Under the pieces are notes generated by a model. That model saw only the letters and a list, made by a program, of their open reading frames with translations. It did not search any database and had not been told where the DNA came from. Shown piece by piece: positions 42,674-51,269 of a stretch of DNA of 64,000 nt. The stretch covers positions 434,001 through 498,000 of the forward strand of contig NZ_JAOQJE010000001.1 in assembly GCF_025567315.1 (NCBI RefSeq). Direction: 5' to 3'. Position 1 is the first letter of the stretch; each line of letters starts with the position of its first letter. A program made the position numbers and the translations under genes. Origin of the DNA: Agathobaculum ammoniilyticum. GTDB lineage: Bacteria; Bacillota; Clostridia; Oscillospirales; Butyricicoccaceae.

Positions 42674-44158
42674 ATGAAAAAATTCGTAAAAAGGCTGGTG
42701 TCGCTCGCCCTGGCGGGCGCGCTGCTGGTCGTGCCGGCGGGTGCGGTGACGCAGGATGGGGAAAGCGAGACCTGGTTTGACGGGGTGTGGGCGCTGATCG
42801 ACGCGTTCGGCCTGAAGGCGGAGAACGACCCCTATATTCTGCAAAATTATATCAATAAATACTTGGAAGAGCATCCAGAGGAGCTGTACCATGTCGTCAA
42901 CGATATTCTGTCCCTGCTGGATACCCATTCCATGTACCTGTCGAGCGAGGAGTACACGCAGGGCTTTTCGACTCTGGAGGGCTTTATCGGCATCGGCGTG
43001 GGCCTGCAGGAGACTGCGGGCGGCGTGCAGATCGGCGAGGTGCTGCGGTATTCCGCGGCTGAGGAGGCCGGCCTGGAGATCGGCGACCTGATTGTCCGGA
43101 TCGACGGGGAGGACGCGTCCGGCCTGACCAGCGCCGAGGCGGCCGAGCGGCTGCGCGGCGAGGAGGGTACGCGCGTTTCGCTCACCGTGCGCCGTCAGGG
43201 ACGCGAGATCGAGGTCGACTGCGTGCGCCGTCAGGTCAACCAGGTTTATGTTTCGAGCAAAACCATGGCCGACGGCGTGGAATACATCAAGGTCAGCGCG
43301 ATCGGGTCGCAAAACGACTGGGCCGCCTTCTCCGAGATCTGGGAGGGGCTGGATGAGAAAAACACCCGCGCGGTCATCCTCGACCTGCGCGGCAACGGCG
43401 GCGGCGTGATCGATATCGCGCTCAGGATGGCCGATGCCATGACGCAGGAGGCGGAGGTCTATCTGGCGGGCGTGCGCTGGCGCAGCGATATGGGCGGTCT
43501 GGAACAGACGTTCTCCACGGGCGGCGGTCTGCCGCTCAACCAGATTATCGTGCTGGTGGACGGCGGCACGGCCTCGGCGGCCGAGTTGCTCGCGGGCAGC
43601 CTGCAGGACACCGGTGCCGCGCTCCTGATCGGGGAAAAGACCTACGGCAAGGGGCAGGGGCAGTACCATTTCCCGCTGGTCAACGGCGACAAGCTGGTGA
43701 TCACCACGCTTGAGCTTGAGTTGCCAAAGCAGGGCTGCTACGAGGGCGTCGGCCTGACGCCGGATATCCAGATCGGCAACCGAGAGGTTACGGTCAACGG
43801 CGCCGGCCTGTCCCCGCTGGACACCACCAGGACCCTGCGCTTCGGCGACCAGTCGGACGATGTGTACGCCATGACCGAACGCCTCGCACTGCTCGGGCTG
43901 ATCGACGAGGCGACCAGCACCTTTGACGGGGACGTGCTGGACGCGGTGGCCGCGTTTTGCGAGAGCTATGAACTGGCGCCCGACCTGTATGCCTCGCCTG
44001 AGCTGCTGCAGGCGCTGGACGGGGCGATGCAGACGCTGGATGGGCAGACCTTTGTGCTGGACCAGCAGCTGCAGACCGCTTTGGAGCTGTGCAAGCTGGC
44101 GGCGGAAGAGCCGCAACAATATACCGCGCTGCCCGACGGCAGCTGGAAGAAAAACTGA
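42674..44158 (+). CDS. S41-family C-terminal processing protease (CtpA-like)
   Basis: 494 residues from ATG 42674, six bases after GGAG. A signal peptide (about 1-24, ending VPAGA) exports it. The PDZ domain lies about 98-190 (FIGIGVGLQE, AAEEAGLEIGDLIVRIDGED). The protease domain has nucleophile Ser301 (DGGTASAAELLAGS) and base Lys326 (EKTYGKGQGQ). The C-terminal 140 residues resemble a peptidoglycan-binding helical domain (RFGDQSDDVYAMTERLALLG). It probably processes envelope proteins. Confidence 0.94.
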   Translation: MKKFVKRLVSLALAGALLVVPAGAVTQDGESETWFDGVWALIDAFGLKAENDPYILQNYINKYLEEHPEELYHVVNDILSLLDTHSMYLSSEEYTQGFSTLEGFIGIGVGLQETAGGVQIGEVLRYSAAEEAGLEIGDLIVRIDGEDASGLTSAEAAERLRGEEGTRVSLTVRRQGREIEVDCVRRQVNQVYVSSKTMADGVEYIKVSAIGSQNDWAAFSEIWEGLDEKNTRAVILDLRGNGGGVIDIALRMADAMTQEAEVYLAGVRWRSDMGGLEQTFSTGGGLPLNQIIVLVDGGTASAAELLAGSLQDTGAALLIGEKTYGKGQGQYHFPLVNGDKLVITTLELELPKQGCYEGVGLTPDIQIGNREVTVNGAGLSPLDTTRTLRFGDQSDDVYAMTERLALLGLIDEATSTFDGDVLDAVAAFCESYELAPDLYASPELLQALDGAMQTLDGQTFVLDQQLQTALELCKLAAEEPQQYTALPDGSWKKN

Positions 44159-44189
44159 GTTACCGTCTTTCTTGGGAGGAAGATAGATT

Positions 44190-45230
44190 TTGGACATTCC
44201 TTTGTGCCAGAACAGCCATAAACCGCAGCTCATGCTGACAGGACCGGAGGCGCTGCCGCTTTACCGGTCGCGTCCGGAATGCTTCGCCGGCGCGCTCGCG
44301 CCCGATGGGACGACCTGTGCGAAGTGGGCGGAGGCGCTCGACGGCCTGCCGGTCGGGCTGCCGCTCGATTGCCCGCCCGTGCCGGACAGGGAAACGTGTG
44401 AGCGCCCGCTCACGATGCGCTACATCAGCCTGTGCAAGCAGGCGTTCCGGCCTTTGCTGCATGACGGCGCCGCGTTTTATTACCTGCGGGGGGCGCAGAC
44501 GTTCGCTGCTCTGCGCGCGGCCGTGCTGGCGCTGGGCGACCTGACCGGCCGCACGGTGATTGCCGAGCTGCTGATCGAGGACGACGAAGGGCATATGGTG
44601 GATGGCACGGACGTACGCGCGGCGGTCGGCGTGCTGCAGCGCATCGGTGTGACCACTGTTATCCTGACCGCGCACGAGCCGGAATCCATCACGGAGGCGC
44701 TGGATATGGCCGCACCGTATGCGCGGCTCTCGCTTGGCGTATCCGTACATTCTGCATGGCTGCGCGCCCAGACCACGCTGTACAATACGGAGGTATTCCT
44801 GCCGGTCGAGCATGACGACGAGGCGCGTCTGTTGCAGGCGATCGACGCGCATACCGGCGGGCGGTTGGTGCCGCGCGACCACGATGACTTCATCTTGGCG
44901 CCGGATGGCACGAACGTACACTTTATCGACCCGACGATCGATATTTCGGATGAGATCGAATGCGGGCCGCGCCTGGAGGAAGCGCTGCTGGACGCGGAAG
45001 AGGACGCGGGCGCGTTCAAGCTGGTGCTGGAATGCGAGGATGATGTGATCGCGCTGGAGAAGTATCAGTATATGATCGCGCGGCCGCTTTGCCTGTGCGC
45101 GGAATCCGCGGACCTGCTCGAGCAGGGGCTGCGCGTATACGCAGGGCTGGCCCTGTACGACGGCACCTGGGAGCAGCCGGAGGACGTCCTGCATTATCTG
45201 GAACAGAAGTACGGCCTGATACGGCTATAA
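44190..45230 (+). CDS. Hypothetical protein with a homocysteine-methyltransferase-like barrel segment
   Basis: 346 residues from a TTG start, nine bases after GGGAGGA. No signal or membrane helix. The middle (YYLRGAQTFAALRAAVLALG, VIAELLIEDDEGHMVDGTD, then AAVGVLQRIGVTTVILTAHE) follows the order seen in the first half of the MetH/MmuM homocysteine S-methyltransferase barrel. The zinc-binding cysteine motifs of active enzymes are not visible. The C-terminal 120 residues are acidic and unrelated. It lies between the CtpA and PrmA genes. A degenerate or repurposed barrel is my best guess. Confidence 0.55.
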   Translation: MDIPLCQNSHKPQLMLTGPEALPLYRSRPECFAGALAPDGTTCAKWAEALDGLPVGLPLDCPPVPDRETCERPLTMRYISLCKQAFRPLLHDGAAFYYLRGAQTFAALRAAVLALGDLTGRTVIAELLIEDDEGHMVDGTDVRAAVGVLQRIGVTTVILTAHEPESITEALDMAAPYARLSLGVSVHSAWLRAQTTLYNTEVFLPVEHDDEARLLQAIDAHTGGRLVPRDHDDFILAPDGTNVHFIDPTIDISDEIECGPRLEEALLDAEEDAGAFKLVLECEDDVIALEKYQYMIARPLCLCAESADLLEQGLRVYAGLALYDGTWEQPEDVLHYLEQKYGLIRL

Positions 45231-45305
45231 GGGGCAAAAGCCCGCTGTATCTGCGCCGCGCGTTTCATGCGCGGCATACGGAGAAAAATGACAGGGAGGC
45301 TTTGG

Positions 45306-46268
45306 ATGGACTGGAAAGAAGTCACAATCTATACCACAACGGCCGGTATCGGGCCGGTGGAAGCGCTCTTGGAGGAGCATGGCGTGGAAGGCTATGTGCT
45401 GGAGGACGCTGCGGATTTTGAGGAATTTTTGAAGGATACCGAGATATACTGGGATTATGTAGACGAGGATCTGGTGCGCGAAAAGCGCGCGCAGGAGACC
45501 TGCCTGAAAATATACCTGCCGGACAGCGGCGAGGGCGCGAAGCAGTACGCCGGCATCCGCGCATCGCTCGAAAGCCTGAAGGCGCGGGATGAAGCGCACG
45601 CCTGGGGCCGCCTGTGTACGGAAACCGCGCTGACCCGTCAGGAGGACTGGGAATGGGGCTGGAAGCAGTATTTCAAGCCCTTTCCGGTCGGCGGGAGCTT
45701 TCTCATCAAGCCCTCGTGGGAGAGGGTGGACGACGCGCAGGGGCGCCGTATTCTGGAAATCGATCCGGCTTCGAGCTTCGGCACGGGCAGCCATGACACG
45801 ACCCAGCTCTGCATGGCCGCGCTGGAGCGGTACGTCAGGCCCGGGGACGCGCTGCTCGATATGGGGACCGGCTCGGGCATTCTGGCCATCGCGGCCGCGA
45901 TGCTGGGCGCGGATGTGCGGACGGTGGTCGATATTGATGAAAACTGCCTGAAAACCGCGCGGGAGAACGCGGAAAAGAACCATGTCTCAATCGGCCGCGG
46001 CCTCTGCGGCGACGCACTGCGCGACGCGGGTCTTGCGGAGGAGATCGGCGCGGGCTACCGGATTATCGTGGCGAATATCGTGGCGGACGTGATCATCGGC
46101 ATGGCGCCGATGTTTGCGGGCAAGCTCGCGGCGGGCGGCGTGCTGATCTGCTCGGGTATCCTGAACGAACGCGCGTCCGAAGTGGCCGCGGCGCTGGAAC
46201 AAACCGGCTTTGTGATTTTATCGCGGGAGGAAAGCAAGGATTGGAGCGCTTTTGCCGCGAAAAAATGA
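45306..46268 (+). CDS. prmA: Ribosomal protein L11 methyltransferase
   Basis: 320 residues from ATG 45306, six bases after GGGAGG; the frame is open 13 codons upstream. The N-terminal domain (MDWKEVTIYTTTAG) binds L11. The methyltransferase core has ASSFGTGSHDTTQLC, the SAM motif LLDMGTGSGILAIAAA and the NIVADVI segment (motif IV). It trimethylates L11 with SAM. Followed by rsmE, the common Firmicute pairing, although a promoter is visible between them. Confidence 0.96.
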   Translation: MDWKEVTIYTTTAGIGPVEALLEEHGVEGYVLEDAADFEEFLKDTEIYWDYVDEDLVREKRAQETCLKIYLPDSGEGAKQYAGIRASLESLKARDEAHAWGRLCTETALTRQEDWEWGWKQYFKPFPVGGSFLIKPSWERVDDAQGRRILEIDPASSFGTGSHDTTQLCMAALERYVRPGDALLDMGTGSGILAIAAAMLGADVRTVVDIDENCLKTARENAEKNHVSIGRGLCGDALRDAGLAEEIGAGYRIIVANIVADVIIGMAPMFAGKLAAGGVLICSGILNERASEVAAALEQTGFVILSREESKDWSAFAAKK

Positions 46269-46284
46269 TTCACGGAATGTTCAC

Positions 46285-46313
46285 TTGCCAAACGGCGGTT
46301 TTTTTGTTAGAAT
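46285..46313 (+). promoter_or_regulatory. Promoter of rsmE
   Basis: TTGCCA and TAGAAT with a 17-base spacer; ATG lies 22 bases past the -10. Confidence 0.65.
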
Positions 46314-46334
46314 AGGAAAGGTTATTTGATTACC

Positions 46335-47060
46335 ATGCCAAGATTCTTTGTTGACCGGCAGCCGGAAAACGGCCTGCTGGTTCTGCGGGGCGAGGATGCG
46401 CACCACGCGGGGCGCGTGCTGCGGCTGCGGCAGGGCGAGGCGCTCACGCTATGCGACGGCGAAGGGATAGACTATGACTGCACGGTGGAGCAGATCGAAA
46501 AAGACGCGGTTCTGTGCCGTGTGCGGGACCGCCATCCGGCGGCGACCGAGCCAGGGCAGCGGCTGACGCTGTTTATGGCGCTGCCCAAGGGCGATAAAAT
46601 GGAATTTATCGTGCAGAAGGCGGTCGAGCTGGGTGTGAGCGAGATCGTACCCTACCTTTCACAGAACTGTGTCTCGCGGCCGGACAAGACCGAAAAAAAG
46701 GTGGAGCGCTGGCAGAAGATCGCCACGGAGGCCGCCAAGCAGTGCGGAAGAGGACGGCTGCCCCGCGTGCGCGCGGTGGTAACAGTGGAGCAGGCGGTCG
46801 CACAGGCGGCGGAGAGCGAGACTGCGCTGTTCTTTTATGAAAATGAGAAAAAGACCGGCCTGCGGGACGCGCTCGCGGACGGTGTTGGCAGGACCGTATC
46901 GCTGATGATCGGACCGGAGGGGGGCTTCACCTTGGAAGAGGCCGAGGCCGCCGTCAGGGCGGGGCTGAGAAGCGTATCGCTCGGCACGCGAATCCTGCGG
47001 TGTGAAACCGCGCCGGTTGCGGCGCTGGCCGCCGTTTTATATGCGGGCGGCAATATGTGA
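46335..47060 (+). CDS. rsmE: 16S rRNA m3U1498 methyltransferase
   Basis: 241 residues starting MPRFFVDRQ, as family members do; an in-frame TTG three codons earlier is closer to AGGAAAGG and could also be used. The SPOUT knot is visible in the C-terminal half: MIGPEGGFTLEEAE, then LGTRILRCETAPVAAL. The N-terminal PUA-like domain (HHAGRVLRLRQGEALTL) binds RNA. Immediately downstream of prmA, as in many Firmicutes. Confidence 0.96.
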   Translation: MPRFFVDRQPENGLLVLRGEDAHHAGRVLRLRQGEALTLCDGEGIDYDCTVEQIEKDAVLCRVRDRHPAATEPGQRLTLFMALPKGDKMEFIVQKAVELGVSEIVPYLSQNCVSRPDKTEKKVERWQKIATEAAKQCGRGRLPRVRAVVTVEQAVAQAAESETALFFYENEKKTGLRDALADGVGRTVSLMIGPEGGFTLEEAEAAVRAGLRSVSLGTRILRCETAPVAALAAVLYAGGNM

Positions 47061-47085
47061 GTACAAAAAAGAGGGAGTGTAAGCA

Positions 47086-47868
47086 TTGGCCAAAAGCAAT
47101 GTGGGCAAAAAGCCAATCAGTGAGGAAGAATACACAACAAATAAGGTGTTAACCGTGTTCAGCATCTGCCTGCTCGGCGTTCTGGTGCTGATGGTGCTGC
47201 AGCGCCTGCTCAATTACGGAAGTACGGTCATGGCAGGGTTCCTGATGATCAAGATCCTGCTGGGAATCGGCATCGTTGGGGCGCTGTGGGGCATCTGGCT
47301 GCTGGCACGCGAGCTTTCAGGCAAACGCTCCGGTGCACGCCGGCTGATTTGCGGGCGCAATGTGCTGATTGTGAGCATTGTGATCATCCTTTCCATGTCG
47401 GTCATCAACTATCTGGGCATCCAGCCGATCAAGGTGCTTTATGTGGTGCTTCCGGTGCTGGCGGTATATTATCTGGTATATCATTCCTACGCGCCGGAAT
47501 TTTTCCTGATCGCGGTGGATTCGGGCGTCGCGCTTGGACTGATGTGGGTGGTACACCGTGCGCTCGCTTCGTCCAATTTTGGTTCGCTGGCCTATGTGGC
47601 GCTCGGCGCTATGGCCGTGCTGACGGTGATCCAGTTGATCTGCGTCTGGTCGCTGCACGGGAAAAAGGGCAAATTCAAGTTCCGCGGCGAGACGGTTGAT
47701 TCGCAGTTCAGCCGCAATGCGTACACTATGCTCACGGTGACTCCACTGCTGATGACCGTTTTGGTGGCGGTTACCTTGTTCGTTCCCGCCTGCATGCTGG
47801 TTGCGCTGGGCGTGGGCGCGGCATATCTGTTCATTACAGCGGTATACTATACCGTTAAGCTGATGTGA
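47086..47868 (+). CDS. Multi-pass membrane protein, function unknown
   Basis: 260 residues from a TTG start, eight bases after AGGGAG. About seven hydrophobic segments, one pair near the N-terminus (about 20-42, 48-75) and five more to the end; the cytoplasmic N-terminus is polar (KSNVGKKPISEEEYTTNK). A basic loop HGKKGKFKFRGETVDSQFSR lies around residue 190. No family recognised. Probably transcribed with rsmE, and followed by a terminator. Confidence 0.75.
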   Translation: MAKSNVGKKPISEEEYTTNKVLTVFSICLLGVLVLMVLQRLLNYGSTVMAGFLMIKILLGIGIVGALWGIWLLARELSGKRSGARRLICGRNVLIVSIVIILSMSVINYLGIQPIKVLYVVLPVLAVYYLVYHSYAPEFFLIAVDSGVALGLMWVVHRALASSNFGSLAYVALGAMAVLTVIQLICVWSLHGKKGKFKFRGETVDSQFSRNAYTMLTVTPLLMTVLVAVTLFVPACMLVALGVGAAYLFITAVYYTVKLM

Positions 47869-47888
47869 TTTTATATCCGGAATAAATT

Positions 47889-47917
47889 GCGGACGGCTGG
47901 GCCGTCCGCTTTGTTTT
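47889..47917 (+). terminator. Intrinsic terminator
   Basis: A perfect 9-bp stem GCGGACGGC/GCCGTCCGC, loop TGG, followed by TTTGTTTT. Confidence 0.88.
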
Positions 47918-47937
47918 CTGGAAAGGGGGCGCGCAAA

Positions 47938-48717
47938 TTGACACGTTTCGGTAAGCTGCTGGCAGGCGCTGCGCTGTTTTGCGGTATCGCAGGCACGCTG
48001 CTGTATCCGCGGCTTTCCGCGCCGCGGGTGCAGAGCCCGTTCGAGGCAGCGGCGCTGCTGGAGCAGGCGGTCAGGGACGGCGGAGAGAGCGTGACGTTCC
48101 GCACGGAGGAGATCGACCTGGATGCGGTGTACAGTGCGCTGGAGGCGCGGTATCCCTATGCGTTTGCGCTGCACGCGACCACGCGTCCTAACCAGACGAT
48201 CGAACTGCGGGTTGAGCTTTCGCGCCCCGCACGGCAGGAGCAGGCCTGGTCGTACGCAAGGGCGCTGGCGGCGGAAACGGTGGACAGCGGCATGTCTGAG
48301 GAGCAGAAGCTGCGCGCCCTGCACGACGCCCTGGTTCGGTTATGTCAATATGATACGGATACAGCGGGTAAAGCGGCGCCTGACGGCGCGGCAGCGCCTT
48401 TTGCAGCGGACGGTGCATTACTCGACCATAAGGCTGTATGTGCGGGCTATGGCCGCGCATACGGTATGCTGTGCGAAGCCGCTGGGCTACGTGCGGTCTA
48501 TATCGCCTCGGAGGAGATGAATCATGGATGGAATGCGGTCCGGCTGGACGGGGAAACCTATTATATTGACTGCACCTTTGATGATCCTGTGCCGGATCGG
48601 GGAGAATATGTGTCCGATCAGTATTTCCTGCTGACGGCAGAGGAGCTTTCCAACACACACCAATGGGACAGGACGTTTTATGAGCAGGTGTTGGATGGTC
48701 TGGAAAAAGAAAGTTGA
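47938..48717 (+). CDS. Transglutaminase-like cysteine protease-fold protein
   Basis: 259 residues from a TTG start, eight bases after AGGGGG. An N-terminal hydrophobic segment (about 6-23) anchors or exports it. The transglutaminase-core triad is present: Cys168 (HKAVCAGYGRAYG), His196 (EMNHGWNAV) and Asp211 (YYIDCTFDD). Such extracellular proteins in Firmicutes are thought to be peptidases or cross-linkers acting on the envelope. Apparently monocistronic, before a tRNA operon. Confidence 0.88.
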   Translation: MTRFGKLLAGAALFCGIAGTLLYPRLSAPRVQSPFEAAALLEQAVRDGGESVTFRTEEIDLDAVYSALEARYPYAFALHATTRPNQTIELRVELSRPARQEQAWSYARALAAETVDSGMSEEQKLRALHDALVRLCQYDTDTAGKAAPDGAAAPFAADGALLDHKAVCAGYGRAYGMLCEAAGLRAVYIASEEMNHGWNAVRLDGETYYIDCTFDDPVPDRGEYVSDQYFLLTAEELSNTHQWDRTFYEQVLDGLEKES

Positions 48718-48736
48718 GGAAAAAAGCAAAAAACAC

Positions 48737-48765
48737 TTGACAATACGACATATTTGCAATATAAT
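48737..48765 (+). promoter_or_regulatory. Perfect consensus promoter of the tRNA operon
   Basis: TTGACA and TATAAT with a 17-base spacer, 43 bases before the first tRNA. Confidence 0.92.
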
Positions 48766-48808
48766 ATTTATCGTCGCCAACGAACGGGCGACGCAGGGAA
48801 AAGCATAT

Positions 48809-48885
48809 GGCGGTATAGCTTAGTTGGCTAGAGCGTTCGGTTCATACCCGAAAGGTCATTGGTTCAAGTCCAATTACCGCTACCA
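48809..48885 (+). tRNA. tRNA-Met (anticodon CAT)
   Basis: Cloverleaf with acceptor GGCGGTA/TACCGCT, D-arm AGCTTAGTTGGCTAG, anticodon loop TTCATAC, T-arm GGTTCAAGTCC and encoded CCA. The anticodon stem lacks the three G-C pairs of initiators, so it is an elongator, or possibly a lysidine-modified Ile tRNA. Confidence 0.93.
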
Positions 48886-48893
48886 TTTCCCTT

Positions 48894-48968
48894 GGCCCGT
48901 TGGTCAAGCGGTTAAGACACCGCCCTTTCACGGCGGTAACGCGGGTTCGAGTCCCGCACGGGTCACCA
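48894..48968 (+). tRNA. tRNA-Glu (anticodon TTC)
   Basis: Acceptor GGCCCGT/ACGGGTC, anticodon loop CTTTCAC, T-arm with GGTTCGAGTCC, encoded CCA. Eight bases after tRNA-Met. It also supplies the Glu-tRNA used by the HemA enzyme encoded at 60835. Confidence 0.96.
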
Positions 48969-48971
48969 TAT

Positions 48972-49047
48972 GGAAGTTTAGCTCAGCTGGGAGAGCATCT
49001 GCCTTACAAGCAGAGGGTCAGCGGTTCGATCCCGTTAACTTCCACCA
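48972..49047 (+). tRNA. tRNA-Val (anticodon TAC)
   Basis: Acceptor GGAAGTT/AACTTCC, D-arm AGCTCAGCTGGGAGAG, anticodon loop CTTACAA, T-arm GGTTCGATCCC, encoded CCA. Last gene of the three-tRNA operon. Confidence 0.96.
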
Positions 49048-49051
49048 CTAT

Positions 49052-49082
49052 AAAACCTGAGCCGTATGGCTCAGGTTTTTTT
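49052..49082 (+). terminator. Intrinsic terminator of the tRNA operon
   Basis: A 12-bp stem AAAACCTGAGCC/GGCTCAGGTTTT with loop GTAT, running into seven Ts. Confidence 0.92.
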
Positions 49083-49128
49083 GTTTCAGGTAGGCCCATG
49101 GAAATAAGACAGCAGAGGAGGGGATGGG

Positions 49129-50046
49129 ATGTCCTGCTATTACCGGATGGAAGAGAGGGTGCGCCTTTTGGGAAAGGAGCCGCCTGAGGTTTGGGAGAAT
49201 ATACTGGCCGTCATCCCGCACGAGGAGCTGTCTGTCGCGCCGCTGCCAATGGGGCTGCGCCCCCCGCCGCATATTATGCGCGGCAAGGAACAGCGGTACT
49301 GCCGTATTACTTTTGAAGCAGGCCAGGTTGCCGGCTTCTTCCATGTGCCGGCGCACACCAGACAGGCTACGCATAACTGTGCGTTCACTTGGTGCGGCAG
49401 CAATGTGTTGCTGGTCGCCTATGATGATTTTGTGCAGGTGTGCCTGCACAGGGTAGGCCAGTTGAGCGCACACAAAAACGCTGGCTCCGCAGATTTTATT
49501 GTAGATTTCCTGTCTGTTCTGATACAGGACGAGCTTCCCCATATTCAGCGGCTGGAAGAGAGCCTTTCCAGTCTGGAGCAGGATGTGCTTCAGGGGAAAG
49601 TCAGCCGTTTCATCCACCAAATGAGCGCTCTGCGGCAGGAGCTTAACCGCTTCAACCGTTACTATGCACAGCTCAACGATATGGCGGATTCGGTTTTGGA
49701 GAATGTGCCGGAATGGTTTGACTCAACCAGCCTGCAGCGCTTGGGATATTTTGCGCGCAGGGTGGACAGCCTGCGGGATGAAACGCAGATGCTGCGCGAG
49801 TATGCCAGCCAGATCAGTACGGAATATCAGGCGCAGATCGATATTGCACAGAACCGGATTATGAAAACGCTGACGATCGTCACAACGGTTTTCCTTCCTT
49901 TATCACTGATTGCAGGGTGGTATGGGATGAATTTTGCCTATATGCCGGAGCTGCACTGGACATTTGGCTATCCGGCTGTAATTCTGTTGAGCGCGGTGGT
50001 TGTTTGTATCTGTCTGTATTTTTTTAAACGTCGTCATTTTTGGTAA
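49129..50046 (+). CDS. CorA-family divalent metal ion transporter
   Basis: 305 residues. The long helical stretch (about 125-245: LPHIQRLEESLSSLEQDVLQ, LNRFNRYYAQLNDMADSVLE) leads to the first membrane helix, ending in the selectivity motif YGMNF, then a second helix and the basic tail KRRHFW. This is the CorA pentamer layout; the ion is probably magnesium. The N-terminal domain is short and Pro-rich compared with typical CorA. Confidence 0.93.
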   Translation: MSCYYRMEERVRLLGKEPPEVWENILAVIPHEELSVAPLPMGLRPPPHIMRGKEQRYCRITFEAGQVAGFFHVPAHTRQATHNCAFTWCGSNVLLVAYDDFVQVCLHRVGQLSAHKNAGSADFIVDFLSVLIQDELPHIQRLEESLSSLEQDVLQGKVSRFIHQMSALRQELNRFNRYYAQLNDMADSVLENVPEWFDSTSLQRLGYFARRVDSLRDETQMLREYASQISTEYQAQIDIAQNRIMKTLTIVTTVFLPLSLIAGWYGMNFAYMPELHWTFGYPAVILLSAVVVCICLYFFKRRHFW

Positions 50047-50060
50047 ATCAATGGAAATGA

Positions 50061-50096
50061 AAAGCAGCAGACCGGTTTGCGGTCTGCTGCTTTTTT
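50061..50096 (+). terminator. Intrinsic terminator of the corA-like gene
   Basis: A 13-bp stem (50061-50073 with 50081-50093) and six Ts. Confidence 0.9.
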
Positions 50097-50309
50097 GACA
50101 GAAAGGTGTTTTAAGCGATGCGTCTGCCGTGTTGGCGGCTGTCCACAAAACAAAGCCGGAAGGTACATATGAAACCGTGTAAGTCTATTGTCAAGGAAAA
50201 ATATAGAGGGATTTTGCGGTGCTGGGAGTTGGAGGCGCGCAGCGGCATTAAAACGGAATGAAAATTAAAGCTGCGCTGTTAATGCGGGATTAAGTTATGC
50301 AAACAATGG

Positions 50310-50337
50310 TTGCAATTTCAAAATCGCGGCTTAAAAT
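50310..50337 (+). promoter_or_regulatory. Promoter of the amino-acid ABC transporter operon
   Basis: TTGCAA and TAAAAT with a 16-base spacer, about 59 bases before the ATG. The stretch 50097-50309 shows no gene and no riboswitch I recognise. Confidence 0.55.
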
Positions 50338-50395
50338 ATAGGTATTCGTAGAGGCGGACGCCTGTATGAAATAAATAACGAGAGAAGAATGACTT

Positions 50396-51241
50396 ATGAT
50401 AAGAAAAAAGCTTGTAGCCACGTTCCTTACCGCAACGCTGTGTACCAGTCTGCTGGCCGGCTGCGGCGGGGGCAACGAAGCCTCGGACACAGCGGACAGC
50501 AGTGTACTCCGCGTAGGGTTTGAGGGTATGACCGTGCCGACAAACTGGACGCAGGATACGGATGCGCACGGCGCGATCCAGATAACGGGGACGGAGCAGT
50601 ACCTGTGCGGCTTTGAGGTGGACCTTATGAAACGTGTCTGCGAGGAAGCTGGCCTGACGCTGGAGCCGTATAAATATGAATGGGATGGCCTGATGATGGC
50701 GGTGCAGTCCAACAAGGTGGACTGCGCGATCTCCATGATTACCCCGACGGAAGAGCGCCGCGCACAAATGGATTTCACAGAGCCATATTATTCGCCTGAT
50801 CTGGTGATGGTCGTTAAAAAAGACAGCCCGTATGCTTCGGCAAAGTCGCTCGACGAACTGTCCGGCATCAAGGCGACGTCGATGCTCAATACCTTGTGGT
50901 ATGATGTAATTGACCAGATTCCCAGTGCCTCCAAGGAGGCGGCCATGGAGAGCGTGCCGGTGCTGGTGGTTGCGGTCAACGCGGGTACGGTGGACGGGAT
51001 ACTGCTCGACCGTCCGACTGCGGAGGGTACGCTGATCTCCAATCCGGAATTAGCAATTGTCGAGCTGGACGAGGAGAGCGGGTTTGAGGTGCCGGCTGAG
51101 CAGCTCGATGTCGCGATCGCCGTAACCAAGGGTAATGAAGAACTGGTCGGTAAACTGAATGACGCGCTGGAAAAGATCACCGATGAGGAGAAAAACAAGA
51201 TGATGGACGCGGCCTGTCAGAACCAGCCGCTGAACCAGTGA
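50396..51241 (+). CDS. Polar amino-acid ABC transporter, substrate-binding lipoprotein
   Basis: 281 residues. Lipobox LAGC with Cys23. The SBP family 3 signature is present: GFEVDLMKRVCEEAGLTLEP then WDGLMMAVQSNKVDCAISMI and ERRAQMDFTEPYY. A binding-pocket Arg is in the last of these. It delivers a polar amino acid to the permease and ATPase that follow. The ligand cannot be told from sequence. Confidence 0.94.
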   Translation: MIRKKLVATFLTATLCTSLLAGCGGGNEASDTADSSVLRVGFEGMTVPTNWTQDTDAHGAIQITGTEQYLCGFEVDLMKRVCEEAGLTLEPYKYEWDGLMMAVQSNKVDCAISMITPTEERRAQMDFTEPYYSPDLVMVVKKDSPYASAKSLDELSGIKATSMLNTLWYDVIDQIPSASKEAAMESVPVLVVAVNAGTVDGILLDRPTAEGTLISNPELAIVELDEESGFEVPAEQLDVAIAVTKGNEELVGKLNDALEKITDEEKNKMMDAACQNQPLNQ

Positions 51242-51269
51242 CCAAACGGAAAGGCGGCTTTTACTTACC

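Noticed and set aside
40853..44233. Very long open frame (over 1100 codons) on the minus strand
   Set aside because: It is the antisense of argS, the CtpA-like gene and DUF1934, arises from GC-rich codon bias, has low-complexity Arg/His/Val composition and no ribosome site.
48824..49187. Open frames across the tRNA cluster
   Set aside because: They translate tRNA-Met, tRNA-Glu and tRNA-Val sequence and have no start signals.
50097..50395. Leader of the amino-acid transporter examined for a T-box or other riboswitch
   Set aside because: No conserved T-box sequence, specifier loop or known aptamer core found; only a promoter is supported.
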